Source: JBDSEG01 sp039920165
GTDB taxonomy: Bacteria > Pseudomonadota > Gammaproteobacteria > Burkholderiales > Burkholderiaceae_C
Direction: 5' to 3'
Assembly: GCA_039920165.1 (NCBI GenBank)
Contig: JBDSEG010000342.1
Coordinates: 1-9,391, forward strand
DNA length: 9,391 bases
Below, piece by piece: positions 1-5,038 of this stretch (positions within the stretch are counted from its first letter, which is position 1; the number at the start of each line of letters is the position of its first letter). The notes under the pieces are model-generated. The model was not told where the DNA came from and did not search any database. It saw nothing but the letters and a program-made list of their open reading frames with translations. A program made the translations under genes and the position numbers.

Positions 1-376
1 TGCGGGACGGGTGCACGAACCCTTTCGGCGCCACCCGGCGCTTGATGGCCCAGGTCAGCACCGCCGCCAGCGCCGCGTTGTACCGGTTTAACGTCGCCGG
101 GGAGAGCGGTTTGCGCTTCGCCCGGAAGATCGGCTTGTCGTCGGCGTCGTTGCCTGCGAAGTACCGGGAATGCTGCTGAGACAACGATTCCAGGGCGCCG
201 TGCACATCGTCGTCGGTCAGGTCCTGCAACCGCGTCGAGCCGACCCGCGCGGACCACCAGGACAGCCGCTGCAGCCTGGTCGTGTCTCGGCCAGCGTAAT
301 GGCGCATGTAGATGTCGATCAGGGCGCCGACCGTGATCTCGGCGGCCCGCATGGGGATTTCGGGAAGGTCAGACAT
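1..376 (-). CDS. Tyrosine-recombinase (phage-type) integrase, N-terminal part; 3' end beyond window
   Basis: An open frame starts at the ATG at 376 and runs off the left edge without a stop, giving 125 visible residues. The start is supported by a strong ribosome binding site, GGGAGG, six bases upstream (383-388). Residues about 14-60 and 90-115 resemble the N-terminal SAM-like core-binding domain of phage integrases: a helix beginning TVGALIDIYMRHY, a basic stretch ending in LQDLTDDDV, and then LSPATLNRYNAALAAVLTWA. That last segment has the usual pattern of residues leading into the linker before the catalytic domain. The catalytic Arg/His/Tyr residues would lie outside the window, so activity cannot be judged. 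The start overlaps the stop of the upstream 182-residue gene by 8 bp, suggesting translational coupling. The position next to tRNA-Lys(CUU) fits a site-specific integrase. A longer domain architecture cannot be excluded. Confidence 0.85.
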   Translation of the reverse strand, partial: MSDLPEIPMRAAEITVGALIDIYMRHYAGRDTTRLQRLSWWSARVGSTRLQDLTDDDVHGALESLSQQHSRYFAGNDADDKPIFRAKRKPLSPATLNRYNAALAAVLTWAIKRRVAPKGFVHPSR

Positions 377-917
377 TGCTAGCCTCCCGCGCTGCCCGCT
401 TGGCCCGCTTCCCGGCCACCATGCGCGCCCTGAACGCTACCTTTTCATCGGCCTGGCGCTGCGCGTACTCGGCGGAGTAGCCCTCCAGTTCCGTGATGCG
501 CCGTTGACAATATTTGCCATGGTCGAACGCTCGCGCGGCTCCCAGCAGCATGGACTCGATAACGCTTATGAACCCGACCGCGGCGCCCCTGCGGCCTAAC
601 CCGTCTTGATGGTCCTCGGCAAGCGCCACGGCAACATCACGGAAGATGCTAGGAAGGATCGCGGGAGCTCGCTGCGCGCGCTCCATGTACGCCATCAACT
701 CCTTTGCGACGCGCATACCGGTCACGTTGCCGGTCACGTAGTCCTCGCGAGGGACGGCGAAGTAGTTGTCCTTTGCGAAGTCGCGGCGCTTGCGCGGGCC
801 GTAGGCAAAGGTGACGAACGAAAGCGCCGCGTCATAGCCCTCTGCGACCTTTGTGCCGGTTTGGTCAACGCTGTCAGACGAAGACCCGCCACCGGCGGAC
901 AGTTTCACTTGTGCCAT
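369..917 (-). CDS. Unrecognised 182-residue protein coupled to the integrase
   Basis: I do not recognise this family. The start at 917 has GGAG seven bases upstream, and the stop overlaps the integrase start by 8 bp, so the two genes are probably co-translated. The protein looks soluble, with no signal peptide or convincing membrane span. Residues 1-25 are Gly/Ser-rich and likely disordered. Residues 40-60 contain a charged and aromatic stretch (PRKRRDFAKDNYFAVPREDY). Residues 65-130 appear helical, and residues 135-182 are highly charged with a basic tail (GKRAKRAAREA) that could bind nucleic acid. Its place between the tRNA and the integrase is where elements often carry an excisionase or an integrase regulator, but it is much longer than a typical excisionase and no helix-turn-helix is evident. 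Cargo or a phage regulatory protein is equally possible. It is likely a real gene because of the ribosome binding site and the tight overlap. Confidence 0.7.
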   Translation of the reverse strand: MAQVKLSAGGGSSSDSVDQTGTKVAEGYDAALSFVTFAYGPRKRRDFAKDNYFAVPREDYVTGNVTGMRVAKELMAYMERAQRAPAILPSIFRDVAVALAEDHQDGLGRRGAAVGFISVIESMLLGAARAFDHGKYCQRRITELEGYSAEYAQRQADEKVAFRARMVAGKRAKRAAREASNV

Positions 918-1045
918 TTCAATGCTCCACGTTGGTTAAGACCCGCCGACATCGGCGGACTACGCGGAGCCCCGAAAGGCCCGTCACATCAAGAGGCAAA
1001 AAAACTTGCTACGCCCGGTGTTACCCGGACATAGCGATCTTAACT
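918..1045. other. Spacer between element genes and tRNA-Lys(CUU)
   Basis: No gene is seen in this 128-bp spacer. On the minus strand, reading away from the tRNA, it holds a CCGG/CCGG stem (1015-1028), then ten bases, then a run of seven T (998-1004). The stem is weak and too far from the T run to be a convincing intrinsic terminator. Further on are a perfect palindrome (943-958) and the ribosome binding site of the 182-residue gene. I see no good -35/-10 pair for that gene; TTGATG occurs but has no matching -10 box. Read-through from the tRNA promoter is therefore possible. Confidence 0.4.
943..958. repeat. 16-bp palindrome upstream of the element operon
   Basis: The sequence is a perfect inverted repeat of 7-bp arms (CCGCCGA and TCGGCGG) around two bases. 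It lies 25 bp upstream of the start codon of the 182-residue gene and just ahead of its ribosome binding site. As DNA it could be a dimeric repressor operator. As RNA it could form a six-pair hairpin with a four-base loop in the leader. No T run follows it, so it is not an intrinsic terminator. Confidence 0.5.
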
Positions 1046-1121
1046 TGGTGGGCCCTGAGTGACTCGAACACTCGACCTACGGATTAAGAGTCCGCTGCTC
1101 TACCAACTGAGCTAAGAGCCC
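1046..1121 (-). tRNA. tRNA-Lys(CUU)
   Basis: The minus strand folds as a complete 76-base cloverleaf. The acceptor is GGGCTCT paired with AGGGCCC (one U-G wobble at 5-68), the D stem is GCTC/GAGC, the anticodon stem is GCGGA/TCCGT around loop CTCTTAA (anticodon CTT), and the T stem is GAGTG/CACTC around TTCGAGT. The discriminator is A and CCA is encoded. It reads AAG codons. It follows tRNA-Lys(UUU) by 28 bases and was probably made from the same transcript. Its 3' end adjoins the integrase-bearing segment, so the 3' half may come from the element. The gene appears intact. Confidence 0.97.
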
Positions 1122-1149
1122 CACGTTCTGCGCGTCTAGCCGATCCGAT

Positions 1150-1225
1150 TGGTGGGTTGTGCGGGGCTCGAACCCACGACCAATAGATTAAAAGTCTACT
1201 GCTCTACCAACTGAGCTAACAACCC
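1150..1225 (-). tRNA. tRNA-Lys(UUU)
   Basis: The minus strand folds as a complete 76-base cloverleaf. The acceptor is GGGTTGT/ACAACCC, the D stem is GCTC/GAGC, the anticodon stem is GTAGA/TCTAT around loop CTTTTAA (anticodon TTT), and the T stem is GTGGG/CCCGC around TTCGAGC. The discriminator is A and CCA is encoded. It reads AAA and AAG. It is the promoter-proximal member of a tandem lysine tRNA pair. Much of the D arm and anticodon-loop flank is identical to the CUU gene, but the acceptor and T arm differ. Confidence 0.97.
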
Positions 1226-1239
1226 CCGAAAAGCCCGTG

Positions 1240-1245
1240 ATTATA
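1240..1245 (-). promoter_or_regulatory. -10 box for the tRNA-Lys pair
   Basis: The minus strand has a consensus TATAAT at these positions, 14 bases upstream of the mature 5' end of tRNA-Lys(UUU). It is followed by a GC-rich discriminator (CACGGGC), as is usual for stringently controlled stable-RNA promoters. I find no good -35 element at the normal spacing. The box lies about 26 bp past the tcdA stop, so read-through from tcdA may also contribute. Confidence 0.55.
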
Positions 1246-1271
1246 TCCAGCGCGGTTCGCGCGAAGCCCGG

Positions 1272-2075
1272 TCAGGCGTGTTGGTCAAGCAACCGTTCGA
1301 TGACGTGCGCGGCCGCGGTCATGCCGAAACTTGCGGTGACGCCGACGCTCGATCCGTAGCCTCGGCAGTTGAGCCCGCCGTCGAGCGCGCCACCGTCCCC
1401 CTCGGGCCGCTGCACGGCTTCGCGCGAAAACACGCAGTCGATACCGAATCGGCGCCCGCCTGTGCCATCGGATCGGTCCCAGGCCGCGGCCTTGCGCAGG
1501 CGCTGGCGCAAGCTCGCCAGCAAGGGGTCGTGGGTCACTTGCGCGAGGTCAGCCACTTCGATCGCTTGCGGCTTGCGCTTGCCGCCCGCAGCGCCGCAGA
1601 CGACGAGGCGTTGACTCGGATCGGCCAGCGCCCAGCTTGCCAGCACGAGCTTGGCGCGCAGATCGTCGCAGGCGTCGATGATGGCATCGACCGGGTTTGC
1701 CAGCAGGCTCGGCCAGTTGTCGGCGGCGACGAATTCCTCGACCTTCGAGACCGCGCAGCCGGGGTGGATGTCGGCGATGCGCGCTGCCAGGGCATCGACC
1801 TTGGCGGCGCCGACGGTGCTGGAGAGCGCCTGCACCTGGCGGTTGATATTCGACTCGGCGATCTGATCGAGGTCGATCAGCGTGAGGCCGGCGACGCCGC
1901 TGCGCGCGAGCGCCTCGGCCGCCCACGAACCGACGCCGCCGAGCCCGACGATCGCGACGCGCGCGCTGCGCAACCGCGCATAACCGGCGTCGCCGTATAG
2001 CCGGCGCAGCGCGCCGAAGCGGCGCTGCAGGTCGGCATCGAAGCCGACGCTTGCCTCGGCGTGAAGCACAGCCAC
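1272..2075 (-). CDS. tcdA: tRNA threonylcarbamoyladenosine dehydratase (cyclic t6A synthesis)
   Basis: This is an E1-like/ThiF-fold enzyme of the TcdA (CsdL) family, which uses ATP to dehydrate t6A at position 37 of ANN-reading tRNAs to cyclic t6A. With the GTG at 2075 the product has 267 residues, matching the family length of about 268. Residues 16-32 (LQRRFGALRRLYGDAGY) match the family N-terminus. The nucleotide-binding loop GLGGVGS is at 44-50, followed by LIDLDQIAESNINRQ (66-80) with the Asp, Asn and Arg expected for adenylation. VVCGAAGG is at 158-165 and GIDCVFS at 211-217, with Cys214 the candidate catalytic cysteine. The frame stays open further upstream, but that part lies in the MITE-like insertion and is not family-like. 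GTG at 2069 is an alternative start. No strong ribosome binding site precedes either one. It is the last gene of the tolB-pal-cpoB cluster and lies just upstream of its likely substrates, the tRNA-Lys genes. Confidence 0.93.
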   Translation of the reverse strand: MAVLHAEASVGFDADLQRRFGALRRLYGDAGYARLRSARVAIVGLGGVGSWAAEALARSGVAGLTLIDLDQIAESNINRQVQALSSTVGAAKVDALAARIADIHPGCAVSKVEEFVAADNWPSLLANPVDAIIDACDDLRAKLVLASWALADPSQRLVVCGAAGGKRKPQAIEVADLAQVTHDPLLASLRQRLRKAAAWDRSDGTGGRRFGIDCVFSREAVQRPEGDGGALDGGLNCRGYGSSVGVTASFGMTAAAHVIERLLDQHA

Positions 2076-2076
2076 G

Positions 2077-2244
2077 CTAGTCCGCTGAATCACTAAAATC
2101 GGATCGGCTCTGTCCACGCGATACGGGCGCGTTGAGGCGTCGCAGATGCTCGCGATGCCTACGGGTATCGCTGCGCATTGCACCTCGCATCGCATCCCGT
2201 CTCGCGCGTCCCTCGCCGCCCATTTCAATGATTCAGCGGACTAG
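2077..2244. mobile_element. MITE-like insertion between cpoB and tcdA
   Basis: The segment is bounded by a perfect 16-bp inverted repeat: CTAGTCCGCTGAATCA at 2077-2092 and its complement at 2229-2244. Similarity continues inward for about ten more bases with three mismatches. The ends are CTAG on both sides, so either a CTAG or a TA target duplication is possible, as known for IS630 and IS5-type transposition. Removing the element and one CTAG restores TCCTAGCGTGGC, with the cpoB stop one base before the tcdA GTG. The interior has no gene and is partly self-complementary (GCGATAC at 2118-2124 pairs with 2165-2171). There is no transposase, so it would be non-autonomous. A large mRNA stem-loop not born of transposition is the alternative. 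Confidence 0.6.
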
Positions 2245-3041
2245 GACTTGATCGATGCCAGCCGCTCGCGTCCGGCGAGGGCGGCCTCGGATTTTGGATA
2301 GGCCGTCATCAGTTCCGAGAGCGTTCGGCGCGCGGCTTTCGGGTCCTTCAGCTCGAGCTGGCAATTGGCGATCGCCAGCACCGCCTCGGGCGCGCGGGGA
2401 TGCTGCGGCGCCGCCGAAACCAGGGCGCGAAAGCTGGTGATCGCTCCCTTGTAGTCGCGCTGGCCGTACTGCGCATTGCCGAGCCAGAACAGCACCGATT
2501 CGCGATACGAGCTCGCCGGATAGCGCTTCTGGAAGGCGACCAGCGCCAGCGTGGCGCGGTCGAACTCGGCGCGCCTGAGCACCGCCATCGCTTCGTCGAA
2601 CTGGCGCTTCTCTTCGGGATCGACCAGGATCTCCTGGCCTTCGAGTTGCGCCTTCTGAGGTTCGAGCTTGCGGATGCGGTCTTCCACGCCTTGCGCCACG
2701 TCCTTTTGCTGGCGCTGCAAATCGGCCACGTCGCGCGCGAGCTGTTCGTTCTGGCCGCGCAGACGCGCGTTGTCCGCGCCCATGGCATCGATGCGGTCGT
2801 TCAGGTCGAGCAGGCTCTTGCGCATCTGTGAAAGCTGCTGCGTCATCTGCTCGCTCATGCGCGCCATCTGCTCGGCCTGGCGTGCCTGCGCCTGCTGGTT
2901 GCTTTGCTCGAGGCGCTGACGCAGGTCGAGGATCGCGCGGCGTGCCTCGTCGTCGTCGAACAGACCGGCGTGTGCGGCCGGCGCGAAGAGGGCAGCGACC
3001 ACGAAACCCGAGACCGCCAGGCCGCGCGCGAACGGATTCAT
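2241..3041 (-). CDS. cpoB: Cell division coordinator CpoB (YbgF), Tol-Pal associated
   Basis: This periplasmic protein links Tol-Pal constriction with peptidoglycan synthesis by PBP1B in E. coli. The chosen ATG at 3041 has an ideal GGAGG (3049-3053) seven bases upstream and yields 266 residues. Starts at 3062 or 3065 would add a few residues before the signal peptide and are disfavoured. A signal peptide occupies residues 1-25 (MNPFARGL... ending AHA, then GLFDDDEAR). Residues 31-128 are Gln/Arg/Leu-rich heptads typical of the trimeric coiled coil. Residues 147-262 form TPR-like repeats of the YbgF type, including AEFDRATLALVAFQKRYPAS, DYKGAITSFRALVSAAPQHP and DPKAARRTLSELMTAYPKS. It starts 20 bp after the pal stop, in the usual order. 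The stop codon TAG lies inside the CTAG end of the MITE-like element, which leaves the coding sequence intact. Confidence 0.93.
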   Translation of the reverse strand: MNPFARGLAVSGFVVAALFAPAAHAGLFDDDEARRAILDLRQRLEQSNQQAQARQAEQMARMSEQMTQQLSQMRKSLLDLNDRIDAMGADNARLRGQNEQLARDVADLQRQQKDVAQGVEDRIRKLEPQKAQLEGQEILVDPEEKRQFDEAMAVLRRAEFDRATLALVAFQKRYPASSYRESVLFWLGNAQYGQRDYKGAITSFRALVSAAPQHPRAPEAVLAIANCQLELKDPKAARRTLSELMTAYPKSEAALAGRERLASIKS

Positions 3042-3061
3042 CGTCAATCCTCCGGTGCGCA

Positions 3062-3610
3062 TCAACGGTTGACGATCTCGGCGCGGCGGTTCTTCGCCCA
3101 GGCCGACTCATCGTTTCCTTGCACGGCCGGACGCTCCTTGCCGAAGCTCACGGCCTCGACCTGCGCATCGGTGGCGCCGAGCAACGTCATGGAGCGCGCC
3201 ACGGCCTCCGCGCGCTTCTGGCCGAGTGCGAGGTTGTATTCGCGTCCGCCCCGCTCGTCCGTATGGCCTTCGACCGACACCTTCCGCTTGCGGTCGGCGT
3301 TCAGCGACTTGGCATGCGCATCGACCAGGTTGCGGTATTCGTCCTTCACCACGAAGCTGTCGAAGTCGAAAAAGATGACGTTGTCCATTCGCGCCGGTGG
3401 CAGGGCATTGCGCGTCAGGTCGACGCTGGCAACGCCTGATTGCCCGGCACCTGCCGTGCCGGCACCGCTGCTGCCCGCGGTACCGCCCGGGTTGACCGGC
3501 GTGCCGCTGCGGCTTTCGACCGGTGCGACTTCGTCGAGCTTGACCGGGGTCGAGCAGCCGACGAGCGCGGCCACGCTGGCGAAGGCCAGCAGTTGATGGA
3601 TGGTTTTCAT
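3062..3610 (-). CDS. pal: Peptidoglycan-associated lipoprotein Pal
   Basis: Pal is an outer-membrane lipoprotein that binds peptidoglycan and TolB. The product of 182 residues begins with a lipoprotein signal ending in lipobox LVGC (16-19), so Cys19 would be the lipidated residue. Residues 20-70 are a Gly/Ala/Ser/Pro-rich flexible linker. Residues 76-182 are an OmpA-type domain: VIFFDFDSF (78-86), GHTDERGGREYNLALGQKRA (115-134) and NRRAEI (174-179). Asp118 and Arg176 are the expected residues for binding diaminopimelate in peptidoglycan. An AGGAGT site at 3615-3620 supports the start. The gene begins 42 bp after tolB and is followed by cpoB, the standard order. Confidence 0.97.
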   Translation of the reverse strand: MKTIHQLLAFASVAALVGCSTPVKLDEVAPVESRSGTPVNPGGTAGSSGAGTAGAGQSGVASVDLTRNALPPARMDNVIFFDFDSFVVKDEYRNLVDAHAKSLNADRKRKVSVEGHTDERGGREYNLALGQKRAEAVARSMTLLGATDAQVEAVSFGKERPAVQGNDESAWAKNRRAEIVNR

Positions 3611-3652
3611 GGTGACTCCTGGTGGTTGAACTGTTCGGGGGCGGCCGCGGGC

Positions 3653-4936
3653 TCAGCGCCGGAACGGACCCCAACTCGGCTCGCGCATATCGGCCGTATT
3701 CGACACGACCAGCCGGGCCTTGATGCGGCCGTCGAGCGTCGTCGTCATTAAAACATCGCGGCCCTGGGCTCGGCTCGCATAGATGATCAGCTTGCCGTTG
3801 GGTGCGAAGCTCGGGCTCTCGTCGTCGCTGGTATCGGTGACCGCCAGGGGCGCGGCGCCGGGGGTCGCAAGGTCGAGCGTGTGCAGTCGAAACGCCCCGC
3901 CGACGCGCGAAATGTAGGCGAGGGAACGGCCGTCCGGGCTCACTGCCGGGCTGATGTTGTAACTGCCCGCGAAAGTGACCCGCTCGACCGCGCCGCCGCC
4001 GATCGGCGTGCGATAAATCTGCGGGCCGCCGCCGCGGTCGCTGACGAAATAGAGGCTGCGCCCGTCGGGTGAGAAGACCGGCTCGGTATCGATCGCATTG
4101 CTGGTCGTGAGTCGGCGCACATTGTCGCCGTTGCGGCCCAGCAGATAGAGCTGCGAGCCGCCGCCGCGCGAAAGCGTCGCGGCCAGCGTCTGGCCGTCGG
4201 GCGACCAGGCCGGGGCGCTGTTCGAGCCGCGGAAATTGGCGATCGTGCGTCGCTTGCCCGAGGCCACTTCCTGCGCGTAGACGACGGCCTTCTGGCTTTC
4301 GAACGAGACGTAGGCGAGCTCCTTGCCGTCAGGCGACCATGCCGGCGAGATGATCGGGTCGTTGCCGTTCACCGAGACCTGGTCGGCCTCGCCGTCGGCA
4401 TCGGCCACGCGCAGCGTGAAGCGGCTACCGCCTTTGATGACGTAGGCGATGCGGGTCGAGAAGACGCCCTTGTCGCCGGTCAGCTTCTCGTAGACGAAAT
4501 CGGCGATGCGGTGCGCCGCCAGGCGCAGATCGCCGGCCTCGACCGCCTGGCTCTGGCCGCCCAGTTCGCCACCCTTGACCACGTCCCACAGCTTGAAGCG
4601 CACATCGAAGCGGCCGTCGGCCAGCCGCGCGACCGAACCGGCGAGCAAGGCATCGGCGGCGCGCGCGCGCCATTCGGTCATCACCGGCTGGCCGGTCTCG
4701 TCGAGCCCTGGCGGCCCCTCGATGCCGCGGAAATAGCCGCTGCGCTCCAGGTCGGCCCGCACGATCGCCGAGATCGCCTGCGTGGCGCGCTCCTCGCCGC
4801 GGAACTTGACGACCGCGATCGGTAACTGGGTGGCGCCGACGCCGGAGATCTCGACCCTGAACTGGGCCAGGGCGGGAGCGCCGCAGATCGCGAGCGCTGC
4901 GAATCCGGCGGCGCCGAAGGTGCGTCTTTTGAACAT
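3653..4936 (-). CDS. tolB: Tol-Pal system protein TolB
   Basis: TolB is a periplasmic protein that shuttles between Pal and TolA. Its 427 residues match the family. Residues 1-24 are a signal peptide (cut after ALA, before QFRVEISG). Residues 25-160 form the TolB N-terminal domain (for example LPIAVVKFRGEE and ERSGYFRGIE). Residues 165-427 form the six-bladed propeller, with repeated blade signatures at WSPDG (200-204, 244-248), FSPDG (289-293), VSPDG (332-336) and FAPNG (377-381), ending in REPSWGPFRR. The ribosome binding site is weak. It is the first gene of its unit here: the expected upstream tolQ, tolR and tolA are absent, and msbA is read divergently from the 102-bp gap. Confidence 0.97.
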   Translation of the reverse strand: MFKRRTFGAAGFAALAICGAPALAQFRVEISGVGATQLPIAVVKFRGEERATQAISAIVRADLERSGYFRGIEGPPGLDETGQPVMTEWRARAADALLAGSVARLADGRFDVRFKLWDVVKGGELGGQSQAVEAGDLRLAAHRIADFVYEKLTGDKGVFSTRIAYVIKGGSRFTLRVADADGEADQVSVNGNDPIISPAWSPDGKELAYVSFESQKAVVYAQEVASGKRRTIANFRGSNSAPAWSPDGQTLAATLSRGGGSQLYLLGRNGDNVRRLTTSNAIDTEPVFSPDGRSLYFVSDRGGGPQIYRTPIGGGAVERVTFAGSYNISPAVSPDGRSLAYISRVGGAFRLHTLDLATPGAAPLAVTDTSDDESPSFAPNGKLIIYASRAQGRDVLMTTTLDGRIKARLVVSNTADMREPSWGPFRR

Positions 4937-5038
4937 CGGTAGCTGACTCTGATTTGGCCCGCGGGTTCAATGTGTGTAGATCCGCCCCGGCATCACCGGC
5001 GCGAAGGGCCGCGATTGTAGGCAGGGCCCGCGCGGATA
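4937..5038. promoter_or_regulatory. Divergent promoter region, tolB / msbA
   Basis: This 102-bp gap must hold the promoters for two divergent units. For tolB, the minus strand has TACAAT at 5014-5019, which would give a leader of about 70 bases, but there is no good -35 match. For msbA, a TTGGCC (4954-4959) lies upstream of the weak TAGATC (4977-4982) at 17-base spacing, and a GATAAT overlaps the first ATG. These calls are weak. What is clear is only that both units start from this gap. Confidence 0.35.

Larger units (their letters stand above)
1..1045. mobile_element. End of an element integrated at tRNA-Lys(CUU)
   Basis: The segment directly downstream of the 3' end of tRNA-Lys(CUU) carries an integrase gene and an unrecognised gene, and is followed on the other side by ordinary housekeeping genes. 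Integrases of prophages, ICEs and genomic islands commonly recombine at the 3' end of a tRNA gene and rebuild it, leaving the tRNA intact and the integrase nearby, which is the arrangement seen here. The tRNA-proximal junction would lie within or just after the tRNA. The far end, including the matching direct repeat, is outside the window, so the element's type and size cannot be told. The boundary at 1045 is an inference from the tRNA end. Confidence 0.6.

Noticed and set aside
998..1028. Intrinsic terminator after tRNA-Lys(CUU)
   Set aside because: The T run is present, but the only stem is four pairs and ends ten bases before it, so it does not fit a standard terminator.
1..1045. CRISPR array, toxin-antitoxin pair or restriction system in the element end
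   Set aside because: No regularly spaced repeats and no recognisable toxin, antitoxin or nuclease motif are present in the visible part.
2076..2228. N-terminal extension of TcdA
   Set aside because: The extra codons lie in the MITE-like segment and do not resemble the TcdA N-terminus. The product from GTG 2075 already has the family length.
2233..3111. Alternative minus-strand frame overlapping cpoB
   Set aside because: It is the Arg/Pro-rich shadow of cpoB, which has a signal peptide, coiled coil, TPRs and an ideal ribosome binding site.
4659..4670. Six GC dinucleotide repeats within tolB, possible phase-variable tract
   Set aside because: The tract is short, inside a highly conserved gene, and typical of GC-rich codon use, with no sign of slippage.
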